Below are positions 45,051 to 54,475 of a stretch of DNA of 64,000 nucleotides, in pieces. Every line of letters starts with the position of its first letter. The stretch's first letter is position 1. Location: assembly GCA_020630195.1 (NCBI GenBank), contig JAHDBV010000003.1, forward strand, positions 1 through 64,000, in the 5' to 3' direction. Both the position numbers and the translations under genes were made by a program. Source of the stretch: Acidimicrobiales bacterium. GTDB taxonomy: Bacteria; Actinomycetota; Acidimicrobiia; Acidimicrobiales; SZUA-35. Under the pieces are notes generated by a model. That model was not told the origin of the DNA. It did no database searches and saw only the letters and a program-made list of their open reading frames with translations.

Positions 45051-46218
45051 GGAGCCCCGCCGCCCCAACCGGCTCAACCGGATGGCGAGCACCCGGGTCG
45101 GCATCGGTCGATCCGAGTCGGTCACCGACCTCGTCGACGAGATCGGCTTCGGTGAACTCGGCGGTCAACGCATCGCCCAGTTCCTCAAGCAGGGGGCCAT
45201 CTTCGCCCTCGGTGTCGTGGCGCTCTACCTCTTCGCCCCCCAGCTGCTCGACATCATCTCCCAGGCCGAACGCCTCGTCGTGATCCGCTGGTGGTGGTTC
45301 GTGGTGATGATCGGGCTCGAGGTGCTGTCGTTCGTCTTCGTCTGGTACCTCACGCGCCTCGTCCTGCCGAACCTGTCGTGGTTCGTGGCCGCCACGGCGC
45401 AGCTCGTGTCGAACGCCGTGTCCCGGGTCGTGCCCGGTGGCGCCGGCCCCGGTGGCGCGGCGCTCTACCGGATGCTGGCGGTCTCGGGCGTCGATGCCGC
45501 CAAGGCGGGCGGGGCGCTGGCCGCGACGTCGATCGTCCAGACGGCCGCCCTGTTCGCCATCCCCGCCGTCGGTCTGCTGTTGGCCCTCGTCGGCGCACCC
45601 GTCCCGGAGAGCCTGTATCCCGTCGCCGTCGCCGGTGGCCTGTTGTTCCTCCTGCTCGTCGGGCTCGGGTGGCTGTTCGTCACCTTCGATCGCCCACTCG
45701 TCCGGGCCACGGTCGGCGTCGACCGGACGATCGGCGCCGCGTTCCGCCGGTTCGGTGGGTCGCAGCGTTTCGACCCCGACCACACACTCGACGAGCGTGA
45801 TCGCCTCGTCGAGGTGGTGGGCGACAACTGGCTGCGGGTGATCGTGGCCGCCGCGGCCAAATGGGTGCTCGATTACCTCGTGCTCGTGGCCGCCCTGTTC
45901 GCCGTGGGCGCCGAGCCCCGGCTCTCGGTCGTGCTGCTGGCCTATTCGGCCACCGCCGTCGTCGCCATGATCCCGATCACCCCCGGCGGGCTCGGGTTCG
46001 TCGAGGTCACCCTCGTCCAGGTGATCGTGCTGTCCGGTGTGTCCCTCGAGAACGCGTTGCTCGCCACGCTGGCGTACCGGATCGTCAGCTGGCTCCTGCC
46101 TCTCGTCGCCGCGGTGCCCGCCTGGGTGCTGTATCGCCGGCGTTTCCCGCCGAATCCCGAGCGGCTCCGTCAGCCCGCCGCGGATCGGGGCCCCCGACGT
46201 GGCAACGTGGCGTCGTGA
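45043..46218 (+). CDS. lysylphosphatidylglycerol-synthase-type flippase domain protein (UPF0104)
   Basis: 391 aa polytopic membrane protein. About eight helices start at residue ~45; RVVPGGAGPGGAALYRML and IPITPGGLGFVEVTLVQVIVLSG are the conserved loops of this family. It lacks the cytosolic aminoacyl-transferase half of MprF, so it may move or modify a lipid but does not itself lysylate. Coupled to maf and to the MOSC gene by overlaps. Confidence 0.85.
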   Translation: MSEEPRRPNRLNRMASTRVGIGRSESVTDLVDEIGFGELGGQRIAQFLKQGAIFALGVVALYLFAPQLLDIISQAERLVVIRWWWFVVMIGLEVLSFVFVWYLTRLVLPNLSWFVAATAQLVSNAVSRVVPGGAGPGGAALYRMLAVSGVDAAKAGGALAATSIVQTAALFAIPAVGLLLALVGAPVPESLYPVAVAGGLLFLLLVGLGWLFVTFDRPLVRATVGVDRTIGAAFRRFGGSQRFDPDHTLDERDRLVEVVGDNWLRVIVAAAAKWVLDYLVLVAALFAVGAEPRLSVVLLAYSATAVVAMIPITPGGLGFVEVTLVQVIVLSGVSLENALLATLAYRIVSWLLPLVAAVPAWVLYRRRFPPNPERLRQPAADRGPRRGNVAS

Positions 46219-46952
46219 TCACGATCTCCACGCTCTGGCGGTTCCCCGTGAAGTCGATCGGTGGTGAGTCGCTCGAGGCGGCCACCGTCGGCCCGTTCGG
46301 CATCGACGGCGACCGTGCGTTCGGCATCCGGGACACCGAGACGGGCAACATCCTGACCGGCCGCCGGGCGCCCGCCCTGCTGATGGCCACGGCACGGCTC
46401 GTCGACGGATCACCGGTGATCACCACGGACCGAGGTGATCGACTCGACGACGACGCCGCGCTGTCGGCCTGGCTCGGTCACGGCGTCGAACTGGTCGAGG
46501 CCGACCCCGAGCTCGGCGGCACGTTCGAGAATCCGATGAACGTGGAGCACGACACCGACTGGATCTCCTGGACCGGACCGACGGGTGTCTTCCACGACTC
46601 GGGGCGCACGCAGGTGTCGCTCATGTCGACGGCGTCGGTGGGGGAGTGGGACGACCGTCGCTTCCGCACCAACGTCATCGTCGACGGCATCGAGGCGGCT
46701 GCCGGTGAGGACGCCTGGGTGGGTCACCGCCTCGGGCTCGGTGACGACGGTGTCGAGGTGACCGTCGGCAAGCGGATCGACCGGTGTGTGATGGTCACCC
46801 GGCCCCAGCCCGGTCTGGATCGGGACCTCGACGTCTACCGGACGATCCGGGACCAGCGGGGCAACTGCCTCGCCGTCGGGTCGCTCGTCGCCAGCGGAGG
46901 GCGGGTGGCGGTGGGTGACGCCGTGACGGTGCTCGGCCCGATCGACGGCTGA
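46215..46952 (+). CDS. MOSC-domain protein (MOSC N-terminal beta barrel plus MOSC)
   Basis: 245 aa from GTG 46215 (GTGA overlap); the track frame starts 118 codons early. LWRFPVKSIGGESLEAATVGPFGIDGDRAFGI is the MOSC-N signature; the C-terminal half has RRFRTNVIVDG, VGKRIDRCVMVTRPQPGLDRD and VGDAVTVLG. The Cys of RIDRC is where mARC/YcbX proteins bind Mo cofactor, so an N-oxide or hydroxylamine reductase role is plausible. Confidence 0.88.
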   Translation: MITISTLWRFPVKSIGGESLEAATVGPFGIDGDRAFGIRDTETGNILTGRRAPALLMATARLVDGSPVITTDRGDRLDDDAALSAWLGHGVELVEADPELGGTFENPMNVEHDTDWISWTGPTGVFHDSGRTQVSLMSTASVGEWDDRRFRTNVIVDGIEAAAGEDAWVGHRLGLGDDGVEVTVGKRIDRCVMVTRPQPGLDRDLDVYRTIRDQRGNCLAVGSLVASGGRVAVGDAVTVLGPIDG

Positions 46953-46953
46953 G

Positions 46954-48084
46954 TCAGGCCGACTCGAGTTCGGCCAGGAACTGCTGGCCCACCCGACAGT
47001 CCTCGCGCTTGGCACACCACTTGCAGGCGTGCGACGGCCGGAAGGTGGCCTCGCGCTGATCGGTCGTGAGCTCGACGATCTTGCCGACCGCGTCGACGGT
47101 GCGCTGGGCGGTGGCCCACAACATGTCCTCGGTGACCTGCTCGGAGCGGGCCTGGCCGGCGTCGAGGTAGTAGTTGACGAGCATCCGGGGCGGTGTGCCG
47201 TTCTTGAGCGTCTCGAGCAGGGCGTAGAAGCGCAGATCGTCGATGTGGGCAGGCTGGGGGCCACCGGTCTTCATGTCGAGCAGCACACGGCCGGCCTGGT
47301 TGCCCCGGGCGAAGCCGAGGCTGAGGTCGACCTTGCCCGACAGCACGATCCGGTCGTCGCAGAGGTCGGCTCGGACCCGGCTCTCCGTCACCGGACGCCA
47401 TGCTCGTCGCAGCGGCGGGAACCCGTCGAGGAAGGCCGCCACCCGGTCGTTCGCCGCCGCGAGCAGCTCGGCCCGGGTCGGTTCGTCGAGGGTGGCGAGG
47501 AAGTCGCCCACACGGGCGTAGGGGTCGGACTCGAGGCGGGCGATCGCACCCTCGACGAGGTCGAGCGGGGTGGGGGTCCCGCGCCAGGTGATCGACAGCT
47601 CGATCGCCTTGTGGGCCACGACGCCGCGGGCGATCGGCACGGTCCAGGCGAAGGTGTCCTCCGCCTCGGCGAGGTAGCGCTGCTCGCACGCGTGGATCTG
47701 GCTGATCCGATGCTTCGACACGAAGAGCGGATCGGGGCGACCGTCACCGTCGTGATCGTCTCCGCCCCGTCGGTGTTCGAGCCAGGCCGCATGGGCGTCG
47801 GCCGCCGTGGCGAGTGACGACTCGAGCTGCGCCCGCAGGGTCGGGCCGAGGTCGGGGTCGAAGCTCGGTCGATCGGTGGTGCCGAGCTCATCGAGGAGCC
47901 GCTGCTGGGTCGGGGTCAGCTGCTCGGGGACGAGACCGCCGCCCGAGGCCGCCGGGGTGGGGCGCGGCGGCGCCGATGGGTCGACGGGGGTCGGGGGTTC
48001 CGAGGCCGGTGCGGCATCGACGATCTCGCCGTCGGCGAGGAACTCCTCGGGCGGTGCGGCCTCACCGGCCACGTCCTCGCTCAC
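46954..48084 (-). CDS. RecB/AddB-type PD-(D/E)XK nuclease with Fe-S cysteines
   Basis: 376 aa from GTG 48084, overlapping the upstream stop (GTGA). The first ~125 residues are Pro/Ala/Asp-rich and probably disordered. The nuclease core has HKAIELSI, VLSGKVDLSL (Asp) and VLLDMKTGGPQ (the DxK pair). Cysteines frame it: SQIHACEQRYL before and HACKWCAKREDC after, the Cas4/AddB arrangement that holds a 4Fe-4S cluster. No helicase partner is adjacent. It may act in DNA repair or as a free-standing exonuclease. Confidence 0.85.
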   Translation of the reverse strand: MSEDVAGEAAPPEEFLADGEIVDAAPASEPPTPVDPSAPPRPTPAASGGGLVPEQLTPTQQRLLDELGTTDRPSFDPDLGPTLRAQLESSLATAADAHAAWLEHRRGGDDHDGDGRPDPLFVSKHRISQIHACEQRYLAEAEDTFAWTVPIARGVVAHKAIELSITWRGTPTPLDLVEGAIARLESDPYARVGDFLATLDEPTRAELLAAANDRVAAFLDGFPPLRRAWRPVTESRVRADLCDDRIVLSGKVDLSLGFARGNQAGRVLLDMKTGGPQPAHIDDLRFYALLETLKNGTPPRMLVNYYLDAGQARSEQVTEDMLWATAQRTVDAVGKIVELTTDQREATFRPSHACKWCAKREDCRVGQQFLAELESA

Positions 48085-48818
48085 GTCGGACCACCGGCCC
48101 GGGCCACCACCCACTCGAAGAGGACGTCATGTCCGTCGTCGAGCTGGCGCTCGGGATGCCACTGGACGGCGATGAGCGGTTGGCCCTCCATCTCGACGGC
48201 CTCGACGTGGCCGTCCGCGGTCCGGCCGGTGACGGTCAACCCGGGTGCGATCGCATCGAGGGCCTGATGGTGGGCGGAGTTGGTGTCGATCGAGGTGTCG
48301 TCGAAGACGGTGGCGAGCTCCGAGCCGGCCGTGGCGGTGACCCGATGGCGGAACGCCCACCGGGCGGTGGCATCGGCTTCGGCGTCGTCGGTGCGGGGCA
48401 GCCGGGGATGCGCGTCGGAGTCGCCGATCATGTGCTGGTGCAGGGTGCCGCCGAGCGCCACGTTGAGGATCTGGACGCCGCGGCAGATGTAGAGGGTGGG
48501 GAGCCGGGCGGCCAGTGCGGCGCGCACGATCGCGAGGTCGGAGGCGTCGGCCGCGGCGTCGGGGGCGAACGATCGGGTGTTTTCGTGCCCGTAGTTCGCC
48601 GGGTCGACGTCGCGCCCACCGGTCACGACCAGGCCGTCGAGTGCCTCGACGAGATCGCCGGCGGTCGTGTCATCGGCGAACGGGAGCAGCAGCGGGATCC
48701 CACCGGCCCGCTCGACCGCCGTGACATAGGTGGCCGAGAGGGTGAACAGGTCGTTGCGGGGGTGCACCGACGTGGCGAGCTCACGTCGCCAGGTGGTGAG
48801 TCCGATCCGGGGCGCCAT
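48081..48818 (-). CDS. class I glutamine amidotransferase-like hydrolase (peptidase C26, PuuD-like)
   Basis: 245 aa from ATG 48818 (MAPRIGLTTW); the track start is 13 codons earlier. The nucleophile Cys is in PTLYICRGVQILNVALGG, and the His/Glu pair in VQWHPERQ. GLVVTGGRDVDPANYGHE fits gamma-glutamyl-GABA hydrolases of putrescine use. No other puu gene is near, so the gamma-glutamyl substrate is open. Coupled to the nuclease gene. Confidence 0.9.
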   Translation of the reverse strand: MAPRIGLTTWRRELATSVHPRNDLFTLSATYVTAVERAGGIPLLLPFADDTTAGDLVEALDGLVVTGGRDVDPANYGHENTRSFAPDAAADASDLAIVRAALAARLPTLYICRGVQILNVALGGTLHQHMIGDSDAHPRLPRTDDAEADATARWAFRHRVTATAGSELATVFDDTSIDTNSAHHQALDAIAPGLTVTGRTADGHVEAVEMEGQPLIAVQWHPERQLDDGHDVLFEWVVARAGGPT

Positions 48819-48874
48819 GGGCCGAGTCTGCCAGGAGACGGCGCCGCTGCCCTTCACTGTCAGACCCCCTCGTC

Positions 48875-49306
48875 ATGATGGTGTTCGTGGAGCAGATGAC
48901 GTCGGTGCGATTCGCCGAGATGGCGAGGCGATTGGGGCAGGACGCCCGTCGTCTCGGCCATGTCGTGCCGACGTTCCGCTCGCCGCCTCGCGCGGCGGGT
49001 GTGCGGCGATCGATCCGGCGTCGGGCCGATGGCGGTGCCACCGTCGCGGTCCGGCTCCGGGATCGTCCGGTGCTGGCCGTCGCCGCCGACATGGTCGACG
49101 GCATCGCCGCCACGAACCGACTCGAGGGAGCGGCGGCCGACGCGCTGCGGGACGCGCTGTGGCGGACGGTCACCGAGGTCGCCGCCGGCTTCGAACAGCG
49201 GGTCGAGCGTCCCCTCGCACCGGTTGCCGGTGCCTCGGTGGCCGAGGTCGCCGTGGCGGCGGGGGTCGGGCCGGTGTCCACGGTCGCGGCGCCGCTCGCC
49301 GCCTGA
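48875..49306 (+). CDS. small conserved-looking protein, unknown function
   Basis: 143 aa. No signal peptide or membrane helix. A basic N-terminal half (RLGQDARRLGHVVPTFRSPPR, RRSIRRRADGGATVAVRLR) is followed by an acidic-helical AADMVDGIAATNRLEG. Codon use matches the neighbours. The pattern looks like a protein shared among Acidimicrobiia-type genomes, but I cannot name it. It diverges from the amidotransferase and converges on the LacI gene with a 1-bp gap. Confidence 0.65.
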   Translation: MMVFVEQMTSVRFAEMARRLGQDARRLGHVVPTFRSPPRAAGVRRSIRRRADGGATVAVRLRDRPVLAVAADMVDGIAATNRLEGAAADALRDALWRTVTEVAAGFEQRVERPLAPVAGASVAEVAVAAGVGPVSTVAAPLAA

Positions 49307-49307
49307 G

Positions 49308-50336
49308 TCAGACGTCGCTGGTGGTCGGGCTGGCGTGGCCGCTGGTGGTGCGGGCCACCAGTTGGGGCTCGAACACGTAGGTGTCGTTGAACTGATGCGA
49401 GCCGGCGATGCCGGAGAGCACGGCGTCGCAGATCAGCTGCGACATGTCCTCGAACGGTTGGCGCAGTGTGGTCAACGGGGGGTTGCTGTAGCTGGTGACG
49501 TCGGTGCCGTCGTAGCCCACGACCGAGAGCTGTCCCGGGACCGACAGGCCGTTCGAGACGGCGGCCGACACGGCGCCGAGTGCCATGAGGTCGTTGCCGG
49601 CGACCACACCGGTGATGCCCTGGCGCACCAGGCGACTGCCCCCGGCACGGCCGCCTTCGATGGTGAACACGGTCTCGACGATCGCGTCGTCGGGCTCGGT
49701 CAGCCCGTGGCGGGCGAGGGCACGCCGGTAGCCGTCGATGAAGCGTGGGGTCGGGATGTAGCGCGGCGATCCCAGGATGAGCCCCAGCCGTTCGTGGCCG
49801 AGTGCGACCAGGTGGTCGACGGCTCGTTCGGCACCCGCGCCCTCGTCGCATCGGATGTGCGGGACGTCGAGGTGGGTCGTGTCGCCGTTCACGAACACGA
49901 GCGGCACGTTCCGCTCCCGGAGACGTTCGTAGGCGCCGAGATCGCCGCCGACCTCCGCATGCCGGCCACCGACGAAGATCATGCCGTCGACGCCGGCGCT
50001 GAGGAACTCGTCGATGTTGCGCTCCTCCGGTGCCAGGCGGGGATCGGCCGCGGCGACCGAGGTGAGGATCCCGTGCCGGCCGAGCCGGGTGCCGATGTGG
50101 TGGGCGAAGGCCGGGAACACCGGATTCGTCAGCTCGCCGACGATGAGGCCGACCACACCCCGCTGCACGGCGCGGGGCTCCGGCACGTCGGTGAATCCGA
50201 GCTCGGCGAGTGCGGCCACTACCCGGGCCCGGGTGCTGCGGGCGACGCCGGGACGACCGTTGAGCACACGGCTCACCGTCGGCTCGCTCACGCTGGCGAG
50301 CTCGGCGACGTCTTTCAGGGCGGGCCGGTTGATCAC
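49308..50336 (-). CDS. LacI-family transcriptional regulator of the mal operon
   Basis: 342 aa. The N-terminal HTH and hinge read LKDVAELASVSEPTVSRVLNGRPGVARSTRARV; the effector domain is a periplasmic-binding fold (VVGLIVGELTNPVFPAFA, VVGYDGTDVTSYSNPPLTTLRQP). It diverges from malE across 160 bp, so it probably represses malEFG and the GH13 genes until a malto-oligosaccharide binds. Confidence 0.92.
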   Translation of the reverse strand: MINRPALKDVAELASVSEPTVSRVLNGRPGVARSTRARVVAALAELGFTDVPEPRAVQRGVVGLIVGELTNPVFPAFAHHIGTRLGRHGILTSVAAADPRLAPEERNIDEFLSAGVDGMIFVGGRHAEVGGDLGAYERLRERNVPLVFVNGDTTHLDVPHIRCDEGAGAERAVDHLVALGHERLGLILGSPRYIPTPRFIDGYRRALARHGLTEPDDAIVETVFTIEGGRAGGSRLVRQGITGVVAGNDLMALGAVSAAVSNGLSVPGQLSVVGYDGTDVTSYSNPPLTTLRQPFEDMSQLICDAVLSGIAGSHQFNDTYVFEPQLVARTTSGHASPTTSDV

Positions 50337-50365
50337 CGGGCCAAGTCAACCCGGCTTTCAGAAAA

Positions 50366-50411
50366 CTTGCAAGCAACCTCGGTGGCCGTTGCAGGAAAGT
50401 TTGCCTAGATT
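50366..50411. promoter_or_regulatory. lacI-malE intergenic operators and malE -10 box
   Basis: CTTGCAAG (50366-50373) is a perfect palindrome centred in AACTTGCAAGCAA. A related TTGCAGGAAAGTTTGC lies at 50389-50404. TAGATT at 50406-50411 directly after it looks like the malE -10 box. The TTGCA(A/G)G half-sites are of the kind bound by LacI-family maltose regulators. About 85 nt of leader follows before malE. Confidence 0.5.
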
Positions 50412-50496
50412 GCCTGGAGCTTTCGAACTACTGCGGAGTAGCAGCAGTTCCTCGATGCAGCTGTTGCGTCGAGCAAGTTGATTCAGGGAGAGACCC

Positions 50497-51819
50497 ATGA
50501 CCAAGCGATTCCGACTGCTGTCGGCGCTCCTGGTGGCCCTGGCCCTCGTGGCCGCCGCCTGCGGGAGCGACGAGTCCACCGCCACCGACACCGAGGAAGC
50601 CGAGGCCACCACGACCACGGCGGCCGAGGAGACCACCACCACCGAGGCCGAGGCCATGGAAGAGGAGGCGATGGAGGAAGAGGCCATGGAGGAAGAGGTC
50701 GCCGAGACCCTCCTCATCTGGGCCGACGAGAACCGCGTCAACGCCCTCAGCGCCGTCGCCCCCGCCTTCACCGAGGCCACCGGGGTCGAGGTCGAGATCG
50801 AGCTCGTCGACTTCGGCGAGATCCGCGACCAGGTCACCCAGGCCGGCCCCGCCGGCGAGGGCCCGGACATCTTCGCCGGCGCCCACGACTGGACCGGTGA
50901 GCTCGCCGCCAACGGCGTCATCGACGCCATCGACGTCTCCGGCAACGGCGGCTTCGTCCAGACGGCGCTCAACGCCTTCAACTTCGAGGGGCAGAACTAC
51001 GCCGTGCCGTACGCGACCGAGGCGATCGCCATGTACCGCAACACCGACCTCGTGGCCGACGCCCCGGCCACCTGGGCCGACCTCGAGGCCGCCTGCGCCG
51101 AGGCCGGCGTGGCCACCTGCGTGGTCGTGCCCGGCGGCGGTGACGCCCCCGACGCCTACCACAACTACCCGTTCGTCTCCGCCTTCGGTGGCTCGATCTT
51201 CGCCTTCGACGCCTCCACCGGTTTCGATGCGTCGGTCGTGAACCTCGACGCCGCCGAGACCGTCCAGGGCATCGAGTTCCTCGAGGCCCAGTCGGCCGCC
51301 GGCACCATCGCGTCGACCAACTACGACGGCGCGAAGAACCTCTTCCTCGAGGGTGAGGCCGCGTTCTGGATCACCGGCCCGTGGGAGCTCGGTGGCATGC
51401 GCGACCAGGCCGACATCAACTTCGACGTCTCGCTCATCCCGCAGATCGGCGACGCCCCCGTGCAGCCGTTCGTCGGCGCCCAGGGCTTCTTCATGTCGGC
51501 GTTCTCCGAGAACCCGCTGCTCGCCCAGTCGTTCCTCGTCGACTTCATCGCCACCGACGACACCATGCAGGCCCTCTACGACGCCGATCCCCGCGGCACC
51601 GCCTGGACCGCCGTGCTCGACGGCCTCTCGGCCGACCCGCAGGCCCAGGCCTTCGCCTCGTCGGCCTCGAACGGCATCCCGATGCCGAACATCCCGCAGA
51701 TGGGTTCGGTCTGGGGTCCGCTCGGTGACAACGTGCAGCTCGTCCGCAACGGTGAGCTCACCGGCGCCGACGCCATGACCGCCGCCGCCGAAGCGGTCCG
51801 GGCCGCCGTGGCCGGCTGA
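50497..51819 (+). CDS. malE: maltose/maltodextrin ABC transporter substrate-binding lipoprotein
   Basis: 440 aa. The signal peptide ends in the lipobox LVAAAC. A Thr/Glu-rich tether contains an almost perfect three-fold EAMEE repeat (15-bp units at DNA level). The MalE fold follows: LLIWADENRVNALSAVAPAFTEATGVEVEI, GPDIFAGAHDWTGELA, VPYATEAIAMYRN, GEAAFWITGPWELGG. It captures malto-oligosaccharides outside the membrane for MalFG. Confidence 0.92.
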   Translation: MTKRFRLLSALLVALALVAAACGSDESTATDTEEAEATTTTAAEETTTTEAEAMEEEAMEEEAMEEEVAETLLIWADENRVNALSAVAPAFTEATGVEVEIELVDFGEIRDQVTQAGPAGEGPDIFAGAHDWTGELAANGVIDAIDVSGNGGFVQTALNAFNFEGQNYAVPYATEAIAMYRNTDLVADAPATWADLEAACAEAGVATCVVVPGGGDAPDAYHNYPFVSAFGGSIFAFDASTGFDASVVNLDAAETVQGIEFLEAQSAAGTIASTNYDGAKNLFLEGEAAFWITGPWELGGMRDQADINFDVSLIPQIGDAPVQPFVGAQGFFMSAFSENPLLAQSFLVDFIATDDTMQALYDADPRGTAWTAVLDGLSADPQAQAFASSASNGIPMPNIPQMGSVWGPLGDNVQLVRNGELTGADAMTAAAEAVRAAVAG

Positions 51820-51852
51820 TCGACCTGATCCACGAACCCGGGGCCCGGCCGC

Positions 51853-53586
51853 ATGAGTGACCTCGAGACCACCGAATCGACCACGACCGATCCGGTCGTG
51901 CCGTCGAAGAAGGTGGCGCTCCATCACTCGAGCGGTCGGGCCCTGCTCGTTCGGACGGTGCTCGTCGCACTGTTCGACGCCGTGGCGATCTACCTGATCG
52001 CCCAGTTCCTGGCCAACCAGTCGTGGGCGGTCGCGGCACTCACCGGTGTGGTGATGCTGCTCGTCAACTACGCCTACCTGCACCCGCGCGCCCAGGCGAG
52101 TCGCTGGTTGACCCCGGGCCTCGCCCTGATGATCGTGTTCGTCGCCTACCCGGTGCTCTACACGACCTACATCTCGTTCACGAACTTCCAGACCGGCAAC
52201 CTGCTGAACCGCGACCAGGCCATCGAACGCCTGTTGGAGGTGCCGATCCGCACCGGGGAGTCGGGCGAGCTGCTCACCATGTACGTGTATCGGGACACGG
52301 CGGACACGCTCGCCCTGCTCGTCGGTGGCGACGACACCGACCCCTACATCGCCGCACTCCGCGACGGCCCGGACGACACCGAGCTCCGCCCCGTCGCCGA
52401 CCTGTCCGGCACCACGATCGACCTCGCGGCGCCGCCCGAGACGATCGAGGGCTTCGAACTCGTCGCCGGCCTCGGCCTCACGGCCGAGAACCGCCGCCTC
52501 GAGGGAGCGGCGATCAACGTGCCCGGCGGTTCGGCCACCGTCGAGACCCTGAAGACCGCCCGGATCGAGATCGGCGGCCTGCGCTTCACCCACGACGAGG
52601 CCCGGGACGTGCTCGTCGACGCCCAGCTGGGTGTCGAGTGCCCGGCAGGGGAGGGCACCTTCTACTGCGACGGGGTGCCCGAGGCCGAGGTGCAGCGCAT
52701 CGCCCTCCTCGCCGAGGACTCCGGCATCGTCTGTGCCGACGGTCGTTGCGACGACGTGCCTCTGTTCGCACTCGACCAGTCGCTCGCCGGCTGGCAGCAG
52801 ATCATCGGCTTCGACAACTACGCCGAGGTCGTCTCGAACGAGCGCATCCGCGAGCCGTTCTTCCGGGTGCTCGCCTGGAACGTGGCGTTCGCGTTCGGTT
52901 CGGTCCTGCTCAACTTCGCCTTCGGGCTCGGGCTCGCGCTCACCCTGAAGGACGATGCGATGCGGTTCCGCTCGGTGTACCGGGCGATCTACATCGTCCC
53001 GTACGCCATCCCCGGGTTCCTCTCGATCCTCGTCTGGCGGGGGCTGCTCGACCGCGACTTCGGTCAGATCAACGGGATGCTCGAAGGGGTCGGGCTCGGC
53101 GGGGTCGACTGGTTGGCCGACCCGACGAACGCCATGATCGCCGTGTTCCTCGTGAACCTCTGGCTCGGCTTCCCCTACATGTTCCTCATCTGCTCGGGTG
53201 CGCTCACGTCGATCCCCGAGGAGTTGCTCGAGGCGGCCCGGGTCGACGGCGCCGGGGCCTGGAAGTCATTCCGGATGATCACCCTGCCGCTGCTGCTGGT
53301 GTCGACGGCGCCACTGTTGATCGGGGCGTTCTCCTTCAACTTCAACAACTTCGTGTTGATCTTCCTGCTCACGAACGGCGGCCCGCCGCTCACCGGCTAC
53401 GACGTGCCGGTCGGCTCGACCGACCTGCTGATCTCGTTCACGTTCGACATCGCCGCCGGTGCCGGACGCGGCTCACAGTTCGCCCTCGCCACGGCGATCA
53501 TCGTGATCATCTTCCTGTTCCTGGCGACGACGTCGGCCATGAGCTTCCGGCTCACGAAGAAGCTGGAGGAGATCTATGACCAGTGA
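51853..53586 (+). CDS. malF: maltodextrin ABC transporter permease MalF
   Basis: 577 aa. Three early helices (about 30-110), then a large extracytoplasmic insertion (about 115-325, with four Cys that may form disulfides) before the core permease helices. That insertion is the MalF P2-like loop that contacts MalE. The EAA loop is EELLEAARVDGAGAWKSFRMITLPLL. Overlaps malG by 11 bp. Confidence 0.92.
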   Translation: MSDLETTESTTTDPVVPSKKVALHHSSGRALLVRTVLVALFDAVAIYLIAQFLANQSWAVAALTGVVMLLVNYAYLHPRAQASRWLTPGLALMIVFVAYPVLYTTYISFTNFQTGNLLNRDQAIERLLEVPIRTGESGELLTMYVYRDTADTLALLVGGDDTDPYIAALRDGPDDTELRPVADLSGTTIDLAAPPETIEGFELVAGLGLTAENRRLEGAAINVPGGSATVETLKTARIEIGGLRFTHDEARDVLVDAQLGVECPAGEGTFYCDGVPEAEVQRIALLAEDSGIVCADGRCDDVPLFALDQSLAGWQQIIGFDNYAEVVSNERIREPFFRVLAWNVAFAFGSVLLNFAFGLGLALTLKDDAMRFRSVYRAIYIVPYAIPGFLSILVWRGLLDRDFGQINGMLEGVGLGGVDWLADPTNAMIAVFLVNLWLGFPYMFLICSGALTSIPEELLEAARVDGAGAWKSFRMITLPLLLVSTAPLLIGAFSFNFNNFVLIFLLTNGGPPLTGYDVPVGSTDLLISFTFDIAAGAGRGSQFALATAIIVIIFLFLATTSAMSFRLTKKLEEIYDQ

Positions 53587-54475
53587 GCTCCGCTCCGCCG
53601 CCCCGGTCCGGCGTCGCCGATCGTTCGGCGCCTGGTTCCGCCGCTCCGGCGGGCGTCACCTCGTCGCGATCCTCGCCTCGGTGTTCGCGCTCTACCCGGT
53701 CGTCTGGATCATCTCGGCCGCGTTCAACCAGTCGAACACGCTCGCCTCGGCCCGTCTCATCCCGCGCAACATCACGTTCGAGAACTTCTCCGGCATCTTC
53801 GACAACGACGTCTCGCCGGTGTCGACGTGGATGTGGAACAGCTTCTACATCGGCCTGATCGCCGCCTCGATCAACGTGCTCGTGGCCGCCTTCGCCGCCC
53901 ACGCGTTCAGCCGGTTCGACTTCCGTGGCCGACGGGCACTGCTGACGTCGCTGCTCGTGATGCAGATCTTCCCGCAGTTCCTCGGATTCATCGCCTTCTT
54001 CGTGATGTCCCGCCAGATCGGCGAGGTGGTCCCGGCGTTCGGGTTCAACACCCACGGGTTCCTGATCCTCGTCTACATCGGCGGCGCGGCGGGCTTCAAC
54101 GCGTTCCTGCTCAAGGGGTTCCTCGACACCATCCCGAAGTCGCTCGACGAGGCGGCCACGATCGACGGTGCGGGTGCGTTGACGCAGTTCTTCCGGATCA
54201 TCCTCCCGCTCGCCCGTCCGATGCTGGCGGTGATCTTCATGATCACGTTCATCGCCACGTTCTCGGAGTTCATCCTCGCGAGCTTCCTGCTGACCGAGTC
54301 GTCGAAGGACACGCTGCCCGTCGGTCTCCAGACCTTCCTGGCCGAGGGCTACAACGCCAAATGGGGAGTGCTCGCCGCCACGGCCCTGCTCGGAGCGGCG
54401 CCGATCGTGACGGTCTTCATCGTCGCCCAGAAGCACATCATCGGCGGCCTCGCCGCCGGCTCCGTCAAGGGCTGA
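53576..54475 (+). CDS. malG: maltodextrin ABC transporter permease MalG
   Basis: 299 aa, six predicted helices. The EAA loop KSLDEAATIDGAGALTQFFRIILPLA contacts the ATPase. The C-terminal YNAKWGVLAATALLGAAPIVTVFIVAQKHIIGGLAAGSVKG is the canonical MalG ending. No malK follows; an ATPase shared with other sugar transporters (MsmK/MalK type) must be supplied in trans. Confidence 0.94.
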   Translation: MTSELRSAAPVRRRRSFGAWFRRSGGRHLVAILASVFALYPVVWIISAAFNQSNTLASARLIPRNITFENFSGIFDNDVSPVSTWMWNSFYIGLIAASINVLVAAFAAHAFSRFDFRGRRALLTSLLVMQIFPQFLGFIAFFVMSRQIGEVVPAFGFNTHGFLILVYIGGAAGFNAFLLKGFLDTIPKSLDEAATIDGAGALTQFFRIILPLARPMLAVIFMITFIATFSEFILASFLLTESSKDTLPVGLQTFLAEGYNAKWGVLAATALLGAAPIVTVFIVAQKHIIGGLAAGSVKG

